Source of the DNA: Pelagophyceae sp. CCMP2097
Lineage: Eukaryota; Sar; Pelagophyceae
Direction of reading: 5' to 3'
Length of the DNA stretch: 27,042 bases
Assembly (NCBI GenBank): GCA_026770575.1
Contig: MU657168.1
Coordinates: 74,348 to 101,389 of the forward strand
Numbering within the stretch: position 1 is the stretch's first letter; each line of letters begins with the position of its first letter. Below, one piece after another: positions 1 to 9,225 of this stretch. A program made the translations under genes and the position numbers. The notes beneath the pieces are model-generated. The model searched no databases. It worked only from the letters and a program-made list of their open reading frames with translations, and was not told the origin of the DNA.

Positions 1-19
1 CGGCGCCCGATTTAGCTTC

Positions 20-256
20 GGCCGCCGGGGCTTCCGCGAAAGCTCCGGCCGCCAAGAAGGCGCCCTTGGGCTCCAAAGCCGCAACGCCGGGCACCCGAGG
101 GGGGCCGCCTACTGTGGCTGCCGCGAAAACTCCGATGGGCGCCCAAGGGTACCCGTCACCTGCGGCCTCTATGGGCGCGGCGCCCGCTTTAGCCCCGGTT
201 GCCGCGGCTCCCGTGAAACCCCCGGCCGCCGCGGCGCCTGTGGGCTTCAAAGCCGT
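20..256 (+). repeat. Degenerate Ala/Pro/Lys-rich repeat units
   Basis: Around 20-80 and 198-256 there are two clearly related blocks of about 57-60 bp (gccgcc...gaaagctcc...ggctccaaagcc against gccgcg...gaaaccccc...ggcttcaaagcc), with a shorter related block near 115-150. Frame 3 stays open from the window edge to position 464 and reads as an Ala/Pro/Lys-rich low-complexity protein. It could be the end of a gene lying mostly outside the window, or an upstream exon of the CHRD gene, but no splice junction can be fixed. GC-rich shadow frames are common here, so coding status is uncertain. Confidence 0.4.
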
Positions 257-660
257 TTTGGTTCCAGGCCCGCGGCGAGACGACTGTTTTGCTTTTCAGG
301 CCCGCCTCCACACAGGCTTGTTCCAGCCCGACAGCGGCTGCTGCCGCACGGTACGGCTTGCTGTCGTCTCGGTCGTTCCGGTTGGTGCATGCCCTTCTTT
401 CGGCGCGCAGCCTGGCAGGATCGCCATGTGCTACAAGCACGCGTCTGCCTTTAAGACGGGTTGAGGTCTCCGGTGGCTCCGCCGTGGTGTCGCCTTTAGT
501 CGTGCAAGCGCAGCCACTCGCGCCGTCCACGCTCGAGGCGCGGTTCGAAGACGTCCGGTGCCGCAACCTCGGTGTCGCCGAAGAGCTCTCCCGAGTTGCT
601 GCTGCAGCGTCGTTCACGGACGACTCTGCGAACGCGTTCTTCTCCTCGTTGACGGTCGAG

Positions 661-1180
661 GTCGCCCGCTGCATCGCCCGCGCCATCGCCATCGCCATCG
701 CCCGCGCCCACTTCCGCGCCCACTTCCGCGCCCACGTCCACGCCCACGGCTGTGCCCACGGCCGTGCCCACGGCCAATCCCACGCCCGCGCCGTCGCCCG
801 CGCCCACTTCCTCGCCGACGGCCGGGCCCGTGGTCAAAGTCGTCCCGCTGGAATTCAATGAGGTTCCGAGAGGTGGCGATATTTTTGGCAAAGGGAGTAT
901 CACCCTGACCTTTTCTTCGGCCAAGGTCTGCTTTACCTTTACGTCGGAGAACATCGACCCGTTGGTGATGCACACCCACTTGGCCCCACGCGGCGCCCTT
1001 GGGCCCGTCGTGCTGGTGCTGTAAGAATTCAACGTTTCGCCCCCACTCCCGGCTGAGGGCGTCTGCGTCGCTGCGGACGAAGAGACGATCACCAACATCT
1101 TGGCAGCGCCGAAACAGTACTACGTCATCGTGCACACTTTAAGCCACCTTTCCGGCGCCATCCGCGGCCAGCTCGACTAA
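661..1180 (+). CDS. CHRD-domain secreted-type protein with Pro/Thr/Ser-rich stalk (3' part; in-frame stop or tiny intron)
   Basis: Frame 2 from about 661 encodes a Pro/Thr/Ser/Ala repeat stalk (SPAPT, SAPTSTPT, AVPTANPT types) and then a CHRD-like beta domain. The start of that domain is near 835 (VVPLEFNEVP), its middle includes MHTHLAPRGALGPVV, and its end is YVIVHTLSHLSGAIRGQLD before TAA at 1178. CHRD domains occur in chordin and in many secreted or surface proteins of unknown role. The exon probably starts after an AG at 659-660 behind a pyrimidine-rich tract; upstream exons and any signal peptide were not found. Frame 2 is interrupted by TAA at 1022-1024. A phase-0 intron at 1016-1057 (42 nt, gtgctg...ggctgag) would remove the stop, but the removed stretch also reads as plausible CHRD sequence. 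The locus may therefore be a recent pseudogene. Confidence 0.6.
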
Positions 1181-1745
1181 GACATCCACTCGGAGAGGCT
1201 CAAAGCCGGCTTGGCGAACCCGAGCAACCGCAAAAACGCAGACCCTATTGGACCGACCTCCTCTTCGTAAAGTCTTGCGTCTCGCGCCAGAGGTTGCGAT
1301 TCGATGGTGTGCTCAACTGAGCACACGTGACTTACCCTAGCTACTACAAAACCCGACGGGCCCAGCGTCGAGATGGCTTTTGACCGTCTTCTGAAAGGTG
1401 CTACGAAGCCCAGCCGTACAACTCCGCCTGGCTTGCTCTGTACCATACTCCGTGTTCGTTTGCGAGGACTGCCGCAAGAGACGAGCCGCAGCGGCGCCGT
1501 GGGACCATGGCTTGAGTGATAAGATGACATTGCCCTAGAACATCGCCGCGGGGTAGCCCGCGTGGTCTGAATTCGCTCCCGTCCCAGGTCGTCGGGGGTC
1601 AGAGGGATCCCTGCATCGAATCGGCGTGCCGAAAACGCCGGGTCCGCTCCATTGGCATCGCGAGTGAAATCAATGCTCCAATAATGATAGGAATTCCTAT
1701 GTGTAATCAACGATTCGGGGCTTGGTGAGTGGCTTGGTGGGCTGT
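1181..1745. other. Intergenic stretch, no supported gene
   Basis: Between the CHRD stop and the 3' end of the minus-strand dioxygenase no frame shows family similarity or convincing exon phase. The only notable feature is the palindrome at 1687-1700. Confidence 0.5.
1687..1703. repeat. Palindrome ataggaattcctat with a 16-bp copy elsewhere
   Basis: The 14-bp perfect palindrome ataggaattcctat lies at 1687-1700. The 16-mer taggaattcctatgtg (1688-1703) recurs exactly at 20672-20687. Both copies lie in non-coding DNA just beyond a gene end, so it may be a fragment of a dispersed repeat. Confidence 0.6.
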
Positions 1746-3534
1746 TTAGAAGAAGTCGGAGCCAAAGACCGCGCGGTCGTGGTCCTTCTTCGACTGCATG
1801 CGCTTCTTCTTCTCCGGCGGCGGCCCAGAATCGCCCAGCGCCGTGGAGACGTCGCGCTCGAGGCGCGCGGCAAAGGGCCTAACGAGCGGCGTTCGACGCT
1901 GGACGCGAATGCGGCCTGCATCCAAAGGCCTGCATCCAAAGTGACACCGCGGTCGGACGGCTGGAGCACGGCGCGCTGGGCCGGCGTGCAGCGATCTAGG
2001 GTTTCGCGCATCGGGGGCGCGTTTCGGCGGCGGGCCACGGGGGACGGACCGAGCGTGCCGGCGCCCCACTCGTTGAGGTACGCTCGGCCGTAGCCAAAGT
2101 TCGCCGGCGCGAAGCGGAAGAGCGCCAGCCGCCGCTCGTAGCTAGAGGGCCGGTCTTCAAAGGCCCTCGGCGGGCGGGCGAGGACGCTGGTCGGTGCTCT
2201 TGGCGCCACGGGAGGGCGCCGTGGACTGTGGCCTCTGAAAAAAAGATGACATCGCCCGCCTTGGTCTGCGGCTGGTAGACGTGTTCCTAGAATCGTGGCG
2301 CCGTCCGAACAGGGCGCCGAGTAAAACCTGGCCCCCTGAGCCGTGGCGACGGACCTTTGCGAAGTCGAGGTCACCCCCCGCCGCGTAGTGCGCGGGCACG
2401 GGGAAGTTGAGCTTGTGCGACCCCTTGACGACGCAGAAACCGCCGGCGTCCTCGGGCGCGTCGACGATGTGCACTGACATGGCCAGCCTGAGAGAGGACC
2501 CTCGCCGCCGAAACGGCGCCGAGGCGGGCGCTCGCGACGCGACTCTCCGCGTCGACCGAATTCGGCGCGACGGACGACGCGAACGGAGACGCCGCGCGGC
2601 ACAGCGAGCTCCAGGGCTGGCCGTTGACGCAGCGGTACTGGAGCTCAGGGTTGAAGACGCCGGCCGACTGGCCGTCCTCGCCCGAAATGGGCCTGTCACA
2701 CGAGGCATCATGCATTCGAGTGCGGCCGAATACAAAAGGACCGATGGGGCGTTTGGCACGCGGGGCCCGCGACTGACCCGCCGTGCCTAAAGAATGGCGT
2801 CAGAACGACGCGACGCGAGTCCTCTTTTGGGCATGCACTAAGAAAATGCGCTGGCAAAGTTTACAGCGAGAAGCCCTCCGAGGCCTTGTCCTGGATGAGC
2901 ACGAGCGGCTGGTGGTCGAGGCGGTAGCCCTCACCGCACATTGCCGTCACCTATCCTTTGGCTCAGGGCGCGCCTCGGGCCGGCGTCGTCCGCGGGCGAC
3001 GCACGTATTTGGCGAGCTTCGGGTGCGCGATCAGCTTGCGGAAGCAGTCTTCCTCCCAGCCGAGCATGCCGCCGAGGTCGCGGCGCGAACCTTTGGCGCC
3101 GAACGCCGACTCCTCCTTTGCGTTGCGGAGCTGCGGTGGGCTGCGCGAGATGGCCTCCCCGACGTGCCTGCGCGGCGGGCGTCGGCCGCCGTGGAATCGC
3201 GCGCGCGGGCCGCCCGGCGGCGCTGCGGCGCAGCGGAGGTGCCGCGCGGTCGCGCGTGCGGCGCTGCTTCTCGCTTTTATGCCGGCGCGGCCCCCGTCGC
3301 CTCAAAGCCCACTCACGCGTCGATGGCGGTATGGATGTCTGCGATCTCTGCGGCGTTGAGGGCGCCTCGGACGATTACGTAGCCATTCAAGTCGAACTGG
3401 AACAGCTCTTCAGTCGTCAAATGGTCCAGCACAGGATTGCGCGAGGACATCCTGCGGACTAAGGCGCGTCTGGGCGCGGGCGCCAGGCTCAGCGCGGTGC
3501 GGCACGCGAGGGGCACGAAAAGCTTCGCGTGCAT
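1746..3534 (-). CDS. Phytanoyl-CoA dioxygenase (PhyH) family Fe(II)/2OG oxygenase
   Basis: Nine exons join in phase: 3317-3534, 3005-3140, 2865-2950, 2778-2786, 2603-2692, 2355-2487, 2210-2286, 1946-2141 and 1746-1898 (complement), giving 365 residues. The first exon carries FQFDLNGYVIVRGALNAAEI, the usual PhyH N-terminus. Later exons give CGEGYRLDHQPLVLIQDK, the HGG-PISGEDG join, FNPELQYRCVNGQPW, DAGGFCVVKGSHKLNFP, GDVIFFSEATVHGALP and RRLALFRFAPANFGYGRAYL. The family hydroxylates substrates with Fe(II), O2 and 2-oxoglutarate; the substrate here is unknown. I chose the ATG at 3534 because it gives an Arg-rich leader (MHAKLFVPLACRTALSLAP...RR) resembling a mitochondrial presequence; ATGs at 3573 and 3453 are alternatives. 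Exon 4 is only 9 nt. Exon 9 (Lys-rich, ending AVFGSDFF) rests mainly on phase. Confidence 0.85.
2778..2786 (-). other. 9-nt microexon (HGG) of the PhyH-family gene
   Basis: On the minus strand the order is ...ttctttag | gcacggcgg | gtcagt.... The nine bases supply His-Gly-Gly between EGFSL (exon 3) and PISGEDG (exon 5). Phase is preserved with or without the microexon, but PhyH relatives of this type have HGG at this point, which supports its inclusion. Confidence 0.7.
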
Positions 3535-3914
3535 CGAGTACGATCGAGTCAGCGGAGTTCCGGGGCAGCACACTCGGAACTGCTCGGACGTAGGCCTATA
3601 AAACTTCGACGATCGCGAAGGCTTTTTGCTGGACTGTCCGAGTCATCATGACATGCACGCATGATCGAGAGCGTGCACTGCCCACTGAGGACCACTGAGG
3701 TCACGGGTCCCTTGAGCGAAGGCTTCGAGCCTGCGAGACCTTGCGAGGGCTATGGGATCTCTTCGCGTGTGCGTTTGGCTTCAAAGGGGCCTTTATTTAT
3801 CTCCGCAGTGGTGCGGCTGGTACCCGCGTCGACCCTCGGCGGCCATGCCGGTCGGCTCGCGCGGCGGGCGCTCCGCCGTGTGCTAAGTGGGCCGCGGCGG
3901 CGTCCCTTGCTGCA
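3535..3914. other. Intergenic spacer between two minus-strand genes
   Basis: About 380 bp separate the PhyH-family start from the stop of the nucleoporin-like gene. There is a TATA-like cctataaaac at about 3594-3603 on the plus strand. No gene is supported. Confidence 0.4.
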
Positions 3915-5421
3915 TCAGGCACGCGGCTTAAAGGCCTCGATGGCCTCGGCGCGCGGCTTGGAGGCCTCGATGGCGTCGACCAAGGCGTCGCGCTCGCCGC
4001 GCGTCTTGAGCTTGAGGAGGTACGTAGAAGACTCCGTGGCCGACGCCGCGCACGTCAGCCGCAGCGACGTCTCCGCGTGCTTGCAGACATGCGTCGCGTC
4101 GCCGGAAAGGCTCGTGTTGAGCATCAAGGCGTGCGTCTGCTCGCGGCGCATGACCACGCGCACCACGCCCGCGTCGCCCACGTTTTGGAGGACGCGGCAC
4201 TGGCCCACGCCGCGCTCGCGCCACGCCTGCGACTCACCCTCCTTGGTCAGCTCGTACAGCTTGCACCGCTGCTGCGTCACCAGCCGCCTATGAGGCCCGC
4301 GTCGAGAGAAGGCGACGATCGCGCGCCTCGGAGCGCCGAGGCCGCGCGTCGGACGATCCGAGAGACCCAAAAACGCACTCGTTCTCTTCGCCGTTGGGTC
4401 GTGGCTCGAGCGGCGCGGCGGCCTCCTTCTTCGCGGCGTCGTCGGCCCCGTCGGCCTCGGACGTCTCCTCGGGGGGCGACGTCGAGCGGCCTGGCGACGT
4501 TCAGTCGTGCGGCGATCCTCTCTTGTAAGGGGCCCCTGGTCTTCGCCCCTGGAAGGCAAGGACAGCGACGAGGCATCGTACCGAAGCCGGCCGTGGAGGC
4601 TGACGAGACGGCGTCGCCGGTGCCAAAGCCAGAGCCGGCACCAAAGCCGGCGCCAAATCCCGTTGCGGGCGCGGCGGCGCCGCCGAAGCCGGAGAACGAC
4701 CCCGAGCCCTGCTTGGCAAAGGCGGCGAAGGAAAAGCTCGAAGGCGGCGCCGCCGAAGCGGCCGCCGCGCCAAAGCCTGTCGAAAAAGTCGTCCGACCCG
4801 ACGACGCCGGGAGCATCCAAAAGAGTCACGCACCGCCCTCGGTCTTGCCCACGAAGCCCGCAGTGTCTTTCAGAGCCGCGAAGCCTATGCATCGCGCGCT
4901 CGGCGGCGTCGGCGCCCCGTCTCCTCGGATGCCGCCGGTATACGTCGCACGCACCGAGCACGGGGCTCGTGGCCTCTGCGCCAAAGGCGCCGAAAGACCC
5001 GAAGCCTCCCTTGGCCGCGTCCGCGCCGCCGAAGCCAAACGTCTTCGTTTCCGCCGGCTTGTCCGCAGGCACCTCGGCTCCGTCCGCCGCGGCCTCGGGC
5101 ACCACCTTCGCGCGCTTCGCCTTCGGTGAATTGACCGCGTCGGCCGCGTCGCCGGCCTCGGAGCACGCCTTGGCTCGCTTCGCCTTCGGGGGCGCGCCTA
5201 GAGTCGGGCGCGCGTCCGCCGCGCCGAGTCGATTTTCGTACAACGCATGCGACGGGCGGGTGTAGACGCGGGTTGGATTGGATACCGTCATCTTCGGTGT
5301 CGCCGGCGTCGGGCGTCTCGGGGGCGGCGTCGGCCTTGGCGTCGGGCGCCGGTTCGGCGGCGTCCACTTTCGCCGCCGCTTCGACGACGACTTTGGCGTC
5401 ATCTGATACCGCGTCGGCCAT
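3915..5421 (-). CDS. FG-repeat nucleoporin-like protein with C-terminal Ran-binding domain (Nup50/RanBP type)
   Basis: The gene starts at the ATG at 5421 (MADAVSDDAKVVVEAAAK). Exon 1 (5286-5421) is acidic and Ala-rich. After the intron at 5198-5285, exon 2 carries two PKAKRAK-like basic motifs resembling nuclear localisation signals and the first FG motifs (TFGFGG, GFGSFGAFGAE). Short exons add GFAALKDTAGFVGKTEGG and an FG-rich block (FSFAAFAK, GSGSFSGFGG, TGFGAGFGAGSGFGTG). An acidic exon ends GEENECVFG. After a gtctct...catag intron the last exon (3915 to about 4288) reads KLYELTKEG, WRERGVGQCRVL and VVMRREQTHALMLN, a RanBD1 domain that binds Ran-GTP. FG repeats followed by a C-terminal RanBD is the Nup50 layout. 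RanBP3-like proteins are an alternative, because the importin-alpha-binding N-terminus of Nup50 is not obvious. The internal exon edges between 4500 and 4980 are approximate. Confidence 0.75.
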
Positions 5422-5791
5422 GCTGGAAACGCAACTCCGACCCGACGGCGGCGCAGCCACAAAAGTCGACGCCGTCGCTCCCGTCTCGCGAACCACAACT
5501 CGACCTGCACACGCCGCGAGTTTGAATCGCCAAACCTGGTCACCGGTGAGGTGTCCGAGTCGCGCGAGGTACATCCGTGCGACACGGCGTGACGGGCGTG
5601 GGGCTTGCACCTCCATTTCGCGGTCTCGAGCCAGCCGGGTGCCACCGAGGTCCCACCCCCTTTATCAATGCAGCTGGCCCGAGGTTGCTCGAGGTCCCAC
5701 CCCTTCCGTCGATCGAAGTCCACATATGACCGCGGCCCGCTCTGTTACCCAACCTCGGTCGCGTGGGTCCTTGCGCACCCCAGCGCTGTGT
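5422..5791. other. Spacer between minus-strand genes
   Basis: About 370 bp with no supported gene. It should hold the promoter of the nucleoporin-like gene and the 3' region of the upstream oxygenase-like gene. A near-duplicate motif, gaggtcccacccc, occurs at about 5649 and 5691. Confidence 0.35.
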
Positions 5792-6939
5792 TCAGACGGG
5801 TGGCCTTCGTTGGAAGGTGGCGTGGACGAGGACGGCGCCCGTCGGCGCTGCTTGGAGCGCGTTTGGAGGGACAGCCCTCGGCGGCGTCCAGTTCCCATTG
5901 AACCACACCGCGCCGTGGTCGTTTGGCGGCACCTCGGCGCGGCCCCAGAGCCAGCGCGCGGCGTCGAGTACGAGTACGTCGCCGCGCCGCAGCGGCAGCG
6001 CGAAACACAAAGCGTCGGCGTGCAAGGCGGCCTCGGCCAGCGCCTCGAGGACCGTCTCGTCGACGTCGTCGCTCCACTCGACGTTGTCGCGCAGAGCGCG
6101 CGAGAATTTAAGAGACGCGCCGCCACAGGCGTCGACGGAGATAAGCGGCGCCGCGCCCGCGGCATCGCCGGCCTTGTAGGGCACGGCCCGCGTCAGCGCG
6201 GCGCGGCCGTTGTGCGACAGCGCCCGGCAGACGGCGTCGCTCCGCGTCAGCTGGATCGCACCGCCGCGCATAGGAGGCACGTCGCACGCCAGCGCGATTG
6301 CGGCCAGGTCTTGGCCCTGGTGGTCCACATCGTTGCCGAGCGGCAGCGCGCCGTCGGCGACCGCCGCCGGCGCTTTTCGCAGCGCGCCTGACCTGCCGGT
6401 CCGCACCGCGGGCGGACGGTGGCGCGGTGGACAACAAACATGAGGTGCTCACCGAGTGCGGCGCAGAGCTGCGGCAGCAGCGCCGCGCTCGTGTTGCGCA
6501 GGAGCACGCAGCCGGACCTGCCCGCGTCAAACGCCGCGGCGTCGACGAGCGGTGCGATTTGCGCGACCGCCGCGGCGAGCGATTCGCCGTCGTCGGCGGC
6601 GGTGATGGCGCGGAGCGATTCGGCGAGGCGCGGCGACGCCTCGAGGATCTCGACGCGTCCTTTGGCCCCGCACCGCAACACCGACGAGGCGACCAACTCC
6701 TCCGCGGAAGCGCCGCGAACCCACGTGGCCGCGGCAGCAGCCTCGAGTGCGACAACCTCTTCGGCGCGCCGTGCGTCGCTCGCCTCGAACACCGCCGCAT
6801 CCGGCTCCGCCACGTCCAGCGCTGCCAGCGCCGCCAGCGTCTCCGCCCCATCCGACGCCGATGCCGCGTCCGGCGCCGCCGCCGCCTCGAGAGCCGCCAT
6901 CGCGACTCGGACCTCGGTGGTTGTCTCGCGGGTGTTCAA
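5792..6939 (-). pseudogene. 2OG-Fe(II) oxygenase-like locus (TauD/TfdA-like?), apparently frame-disrupted
   Basis: The upstream part (6939 down to about 6410) encodes an Ala-rich leader and a segment ending LGEHLMFVVHRATVR. The downstream part (about 6395 to 5792) encodes DGALPLGNDVDHQGQDLAA, PPMRGGAIQLTRSDAVCRAL and RRGDVLVLDAARWLWGRAEV, and stops after FQRRPPV. The order of motifs resembles TauD/TfdA-type oxygenases. The two parts are in different frames, and I could find only unrealistically short introns (14-30 nt) to join them, so a frameshift is likely. Where the family has an HxD iron ligand the sequence reads GND, and where the distal His is expected (VLHGR-like) it reads LWGRA. It is therefore either a pseudogene, an inactive paralogue, or a different family that I have misaligned. 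The family call is tentative. The ATG at 6939 or about 6900 could be the start. Confidence 0.4.
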
Positions 6940-7011
6940 GAGTGTTCGAATTTGGCGAGCGTGTCAGTTGGTGAAGGCCTTCGTCGCCTGCAGCCTGAGG
7001 CGCACCGCGGC
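6940..7011. promoter_or_regulatory. Compact divergent intergenic region
   Basis: Only 72 bp separate the minus-strand start at 6939 from the plus-strand ATG at 7012, so the two loci probably share a bidirectional promoter. No TATA box is evident. Confidence 0.4.
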
Positions 7012-8983
7012 ATGGAGCGGCATGCGTACGCGAGTCGCATGAGCGAGCTGCAGGCGCACCTCGAGGAGAACAGCTTCCGCGGCTCCATCGCGTCGAGGCA
7101 GTGCGAGCTGCGGAAAGTCACGGAGCGAGGTCAGTCGTGCGACGAGTCTCGAGGCGACGCCAGATCCGACGACTCGAGGCGCCGGCCACACCGCCTTTTA
7201 GGATTCTCGGACGTGCGGCGGCGGACGAACGAGCGCATCAGCGAGGCTTCGGTGGCCGCGGCGAAGAAGGCGTCGTTGCGGAACCGCGCCCTCGTCGAAC
7301 TCGTCCGCGGCGCCGAGCGAGCCTGCGACACCGCGCAGCGGTCGTGCGTCCCTGGCTCGAGTGCATACCCGGACCGTCTTCCGTCGGCGAGTCTCAAAGG
7401 ACGCCTCGCGGTGTAGGAGCGGGCCCAAGGCCGTCTTCGACAACGCCGTCCGCGTCGCCCTCGCCTCCGCGCAGGACCTTGCCCCGGAGCACGAGGCCCG
7501 CAGAAGACTCGCGCGCCTCAACGAAATCCGCGCCCTCGACGTTGCTGAAGCAGAAATTGCGCGCAGACACGCCGCGGCAGACGAGGCCGCGCGGCGCGAG
7601 TGAGCGCTCGCCGCCGAGGGGCACGGCTGGCGACCGGCGGTCTAGGCTCGAGCTCGACGAGGCGGTGGCCGAAAAGCGGCGGCACGTGGCCGCGCGAGAG
7701 CTCGACGCCGTGCGCGCCGCCGCATCTCGCGACGCGACGCGGCGCGCGAGCGAGGCGCACGACGCGGCCCTGCGCGCGCAGCTCGACCGTTCCGCGCGCG
7801 GCGCCGCCGCGCACGCCGAGGCGTCGATCAAGGCCGCCGCCGACGCGAGGACCCAGGTGCGCTCTCCCGGAGCCGGGGCGCCTGGGGCGCCTTGCACGCC
7901 CGCGTACGCTCCGCGGACTAGGCGGCGCTGGAGGTGGCGTACGAGGCCGAGCTCCGCTGGCGCGGCGACGCGGCCGCCGCCGCCGTGCGGCCCGCGGCTG
8001 CCGCGCCCACCACCTACGCGGCGGCGCCGTCGGCGACGGACGACGCTCCGCTGCGGCTGCCGACGCCGACGGTCACGACCGCCGACGACGAGTTCGCGCG
8101 CGACGACGAGCCCGCGCGCGCCGTCGAGCCCGCGCGCGCCGTCGATGTTGCGCGCCCCGTCGTGTCGCCCAAGCACGTGGTCGTGTCGCCCAAGCACGTC
8201 GTCGTGCAGCCCGCGGGGTCGCCGCCCGCGGCGCCGCAGGTGGCCATCGCGAGCCCGCCGCGGCCACAGGCGGCCGTCGAGAGCCCGCCGCGCGTCGAGG
8301 CGCCGCGGTCGGCGCTGTCCGTGGAGTCACCCGCGGCGAGTGCGCTCGACATGCTCGCGCCGCCGACGCCGCCGGCGCCGCCGGGCGACGGGGCCTCTCC
8401 GGTGCGGCGGACGGACTCCCGGCAGACGAGCGAGCGGCGGTCGTCGATGCGGCCGCCGTCGTCTTCCGACGACGACGATGAGCTGCCGCCGCCGCCGCGC
8501 CCGTCGTTCGAGGCTCAGATCCTCGCGACAAAGCTTCGGCTTACGAGCGCGCCCGCGCCCGCGGCCGCGCGGCCGCTCGCGCGGCTGTCGTCGCTCGCCC
8601 TCTCCGACAGCGACGACGACGACGACGAGCCAAAGCCGCTGGTGCGGCCGGCACGGACGTCGCGCGCCCTCCCCGAGAGCGACGACGAGCCAAAGCCGCC
8701 GGCGCGGCCGCCGGCGCGGTCGCGCGCCCTCTCCGAGAGCGACGAAGACGAGCCGCCGTCGAGCGGCCTCGCGGCGCGGGGCCTCCCGACGGCCCTCGTA
8801 CTCTCCGACGACGACGACTCGGACGACGACGCGATGAAGGCGACGGCGTTTGTGCTCGGGGCGTCGCGGCTTCGGCAGGCGACGGCGCGGAGGCCGCCGC
8901 AGAAACTCGACTTTTCCGCCTTTGGACAACGCGATAAGACCCCGGCCCCGACGTACGACTCGGACGAGTTCGACAGCGACTGA
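7012..8983 (+). CDS. Coiled-coil protein with acidic Ser/Asp repeat tail, unknown function
   Basis: Five exons (7012-7129, 7202-7340, 7417-7599, 7646-7856, 7922-8983) join with matching phases to give 570 residues. Residues from about 10 to 220 are Ala/Glu/Arg-rich and strongly helical (SELQAHLEENSFRG, RRRLARLNEIRALDVAEAEI, AVAEKRRHVAARELDAVRA), typical of coiled coil. A Pro/Val-rich linker with a duplicated VSPKHVV follows. The C-terminal third has three related acidic modules (LSDSDDDDDEPKPLVRP, LPESDDEPKPPARP, LSESDEDEPPSS), then LSDDDDSDDD and a conserved-looking end (KLDFSAFGQRD...YDSDEFDSD). The Ser-Asp/Glu clusters look like casein-kinase-2 sites. I do not recognise the family; a nuclear or cytoskeletal scaffold is possible but unproven. 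The first intron is 72 nt and lacks an in-frame stop, so its retention would insert 24 residues. Confidence 0.75.
8573..8850 (+). repeat. Imperfect coding repeats (Ser/Asp-rich modules)
   Basis: Three modules of the form ctc-tcc-gac/gag-agc-gac-gac... followed by gagccaaagccgc...gcgcgg lie at about 8599, 8671 and 8731. They encode (L/S)(S/P)(D/E)SD(D/E)nPKPP-type repeats within the coiled-coil gene. Confidence 0.7.
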
Positions 8984-9225
8984 CCCGTAAACCCTTGCCT
9001 GTCCGCCTCGAATCGGCTGGGTGGCTTCCAAGCAGGCTGCGCGCCCCCTTGCGCCTCAGGCTCCGGCCCCTTCTTTGCACGGCCTTTAACAAATCCCGGG
9101 CCTCACGGATGTGACTTCTGTTCGCCAAAAGTCGGATTCCTCGACTCCGAGTCGGAGGCGCCGCGCCGCAAAGCCGGACCCGACGGCACGTTTCGCCTCG
9201 CGCCGAGGCGAATTCCGGCCCGACG

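Noticed and set aside
3741..5265. Long plus-strand open frames across the nucleoporin-like gene
   Set aside because: They are Arg/Ala/Pro-rich shadows of the minus-strand FG-repeat/RanBD gene; no family motif and no splice logic supports them.
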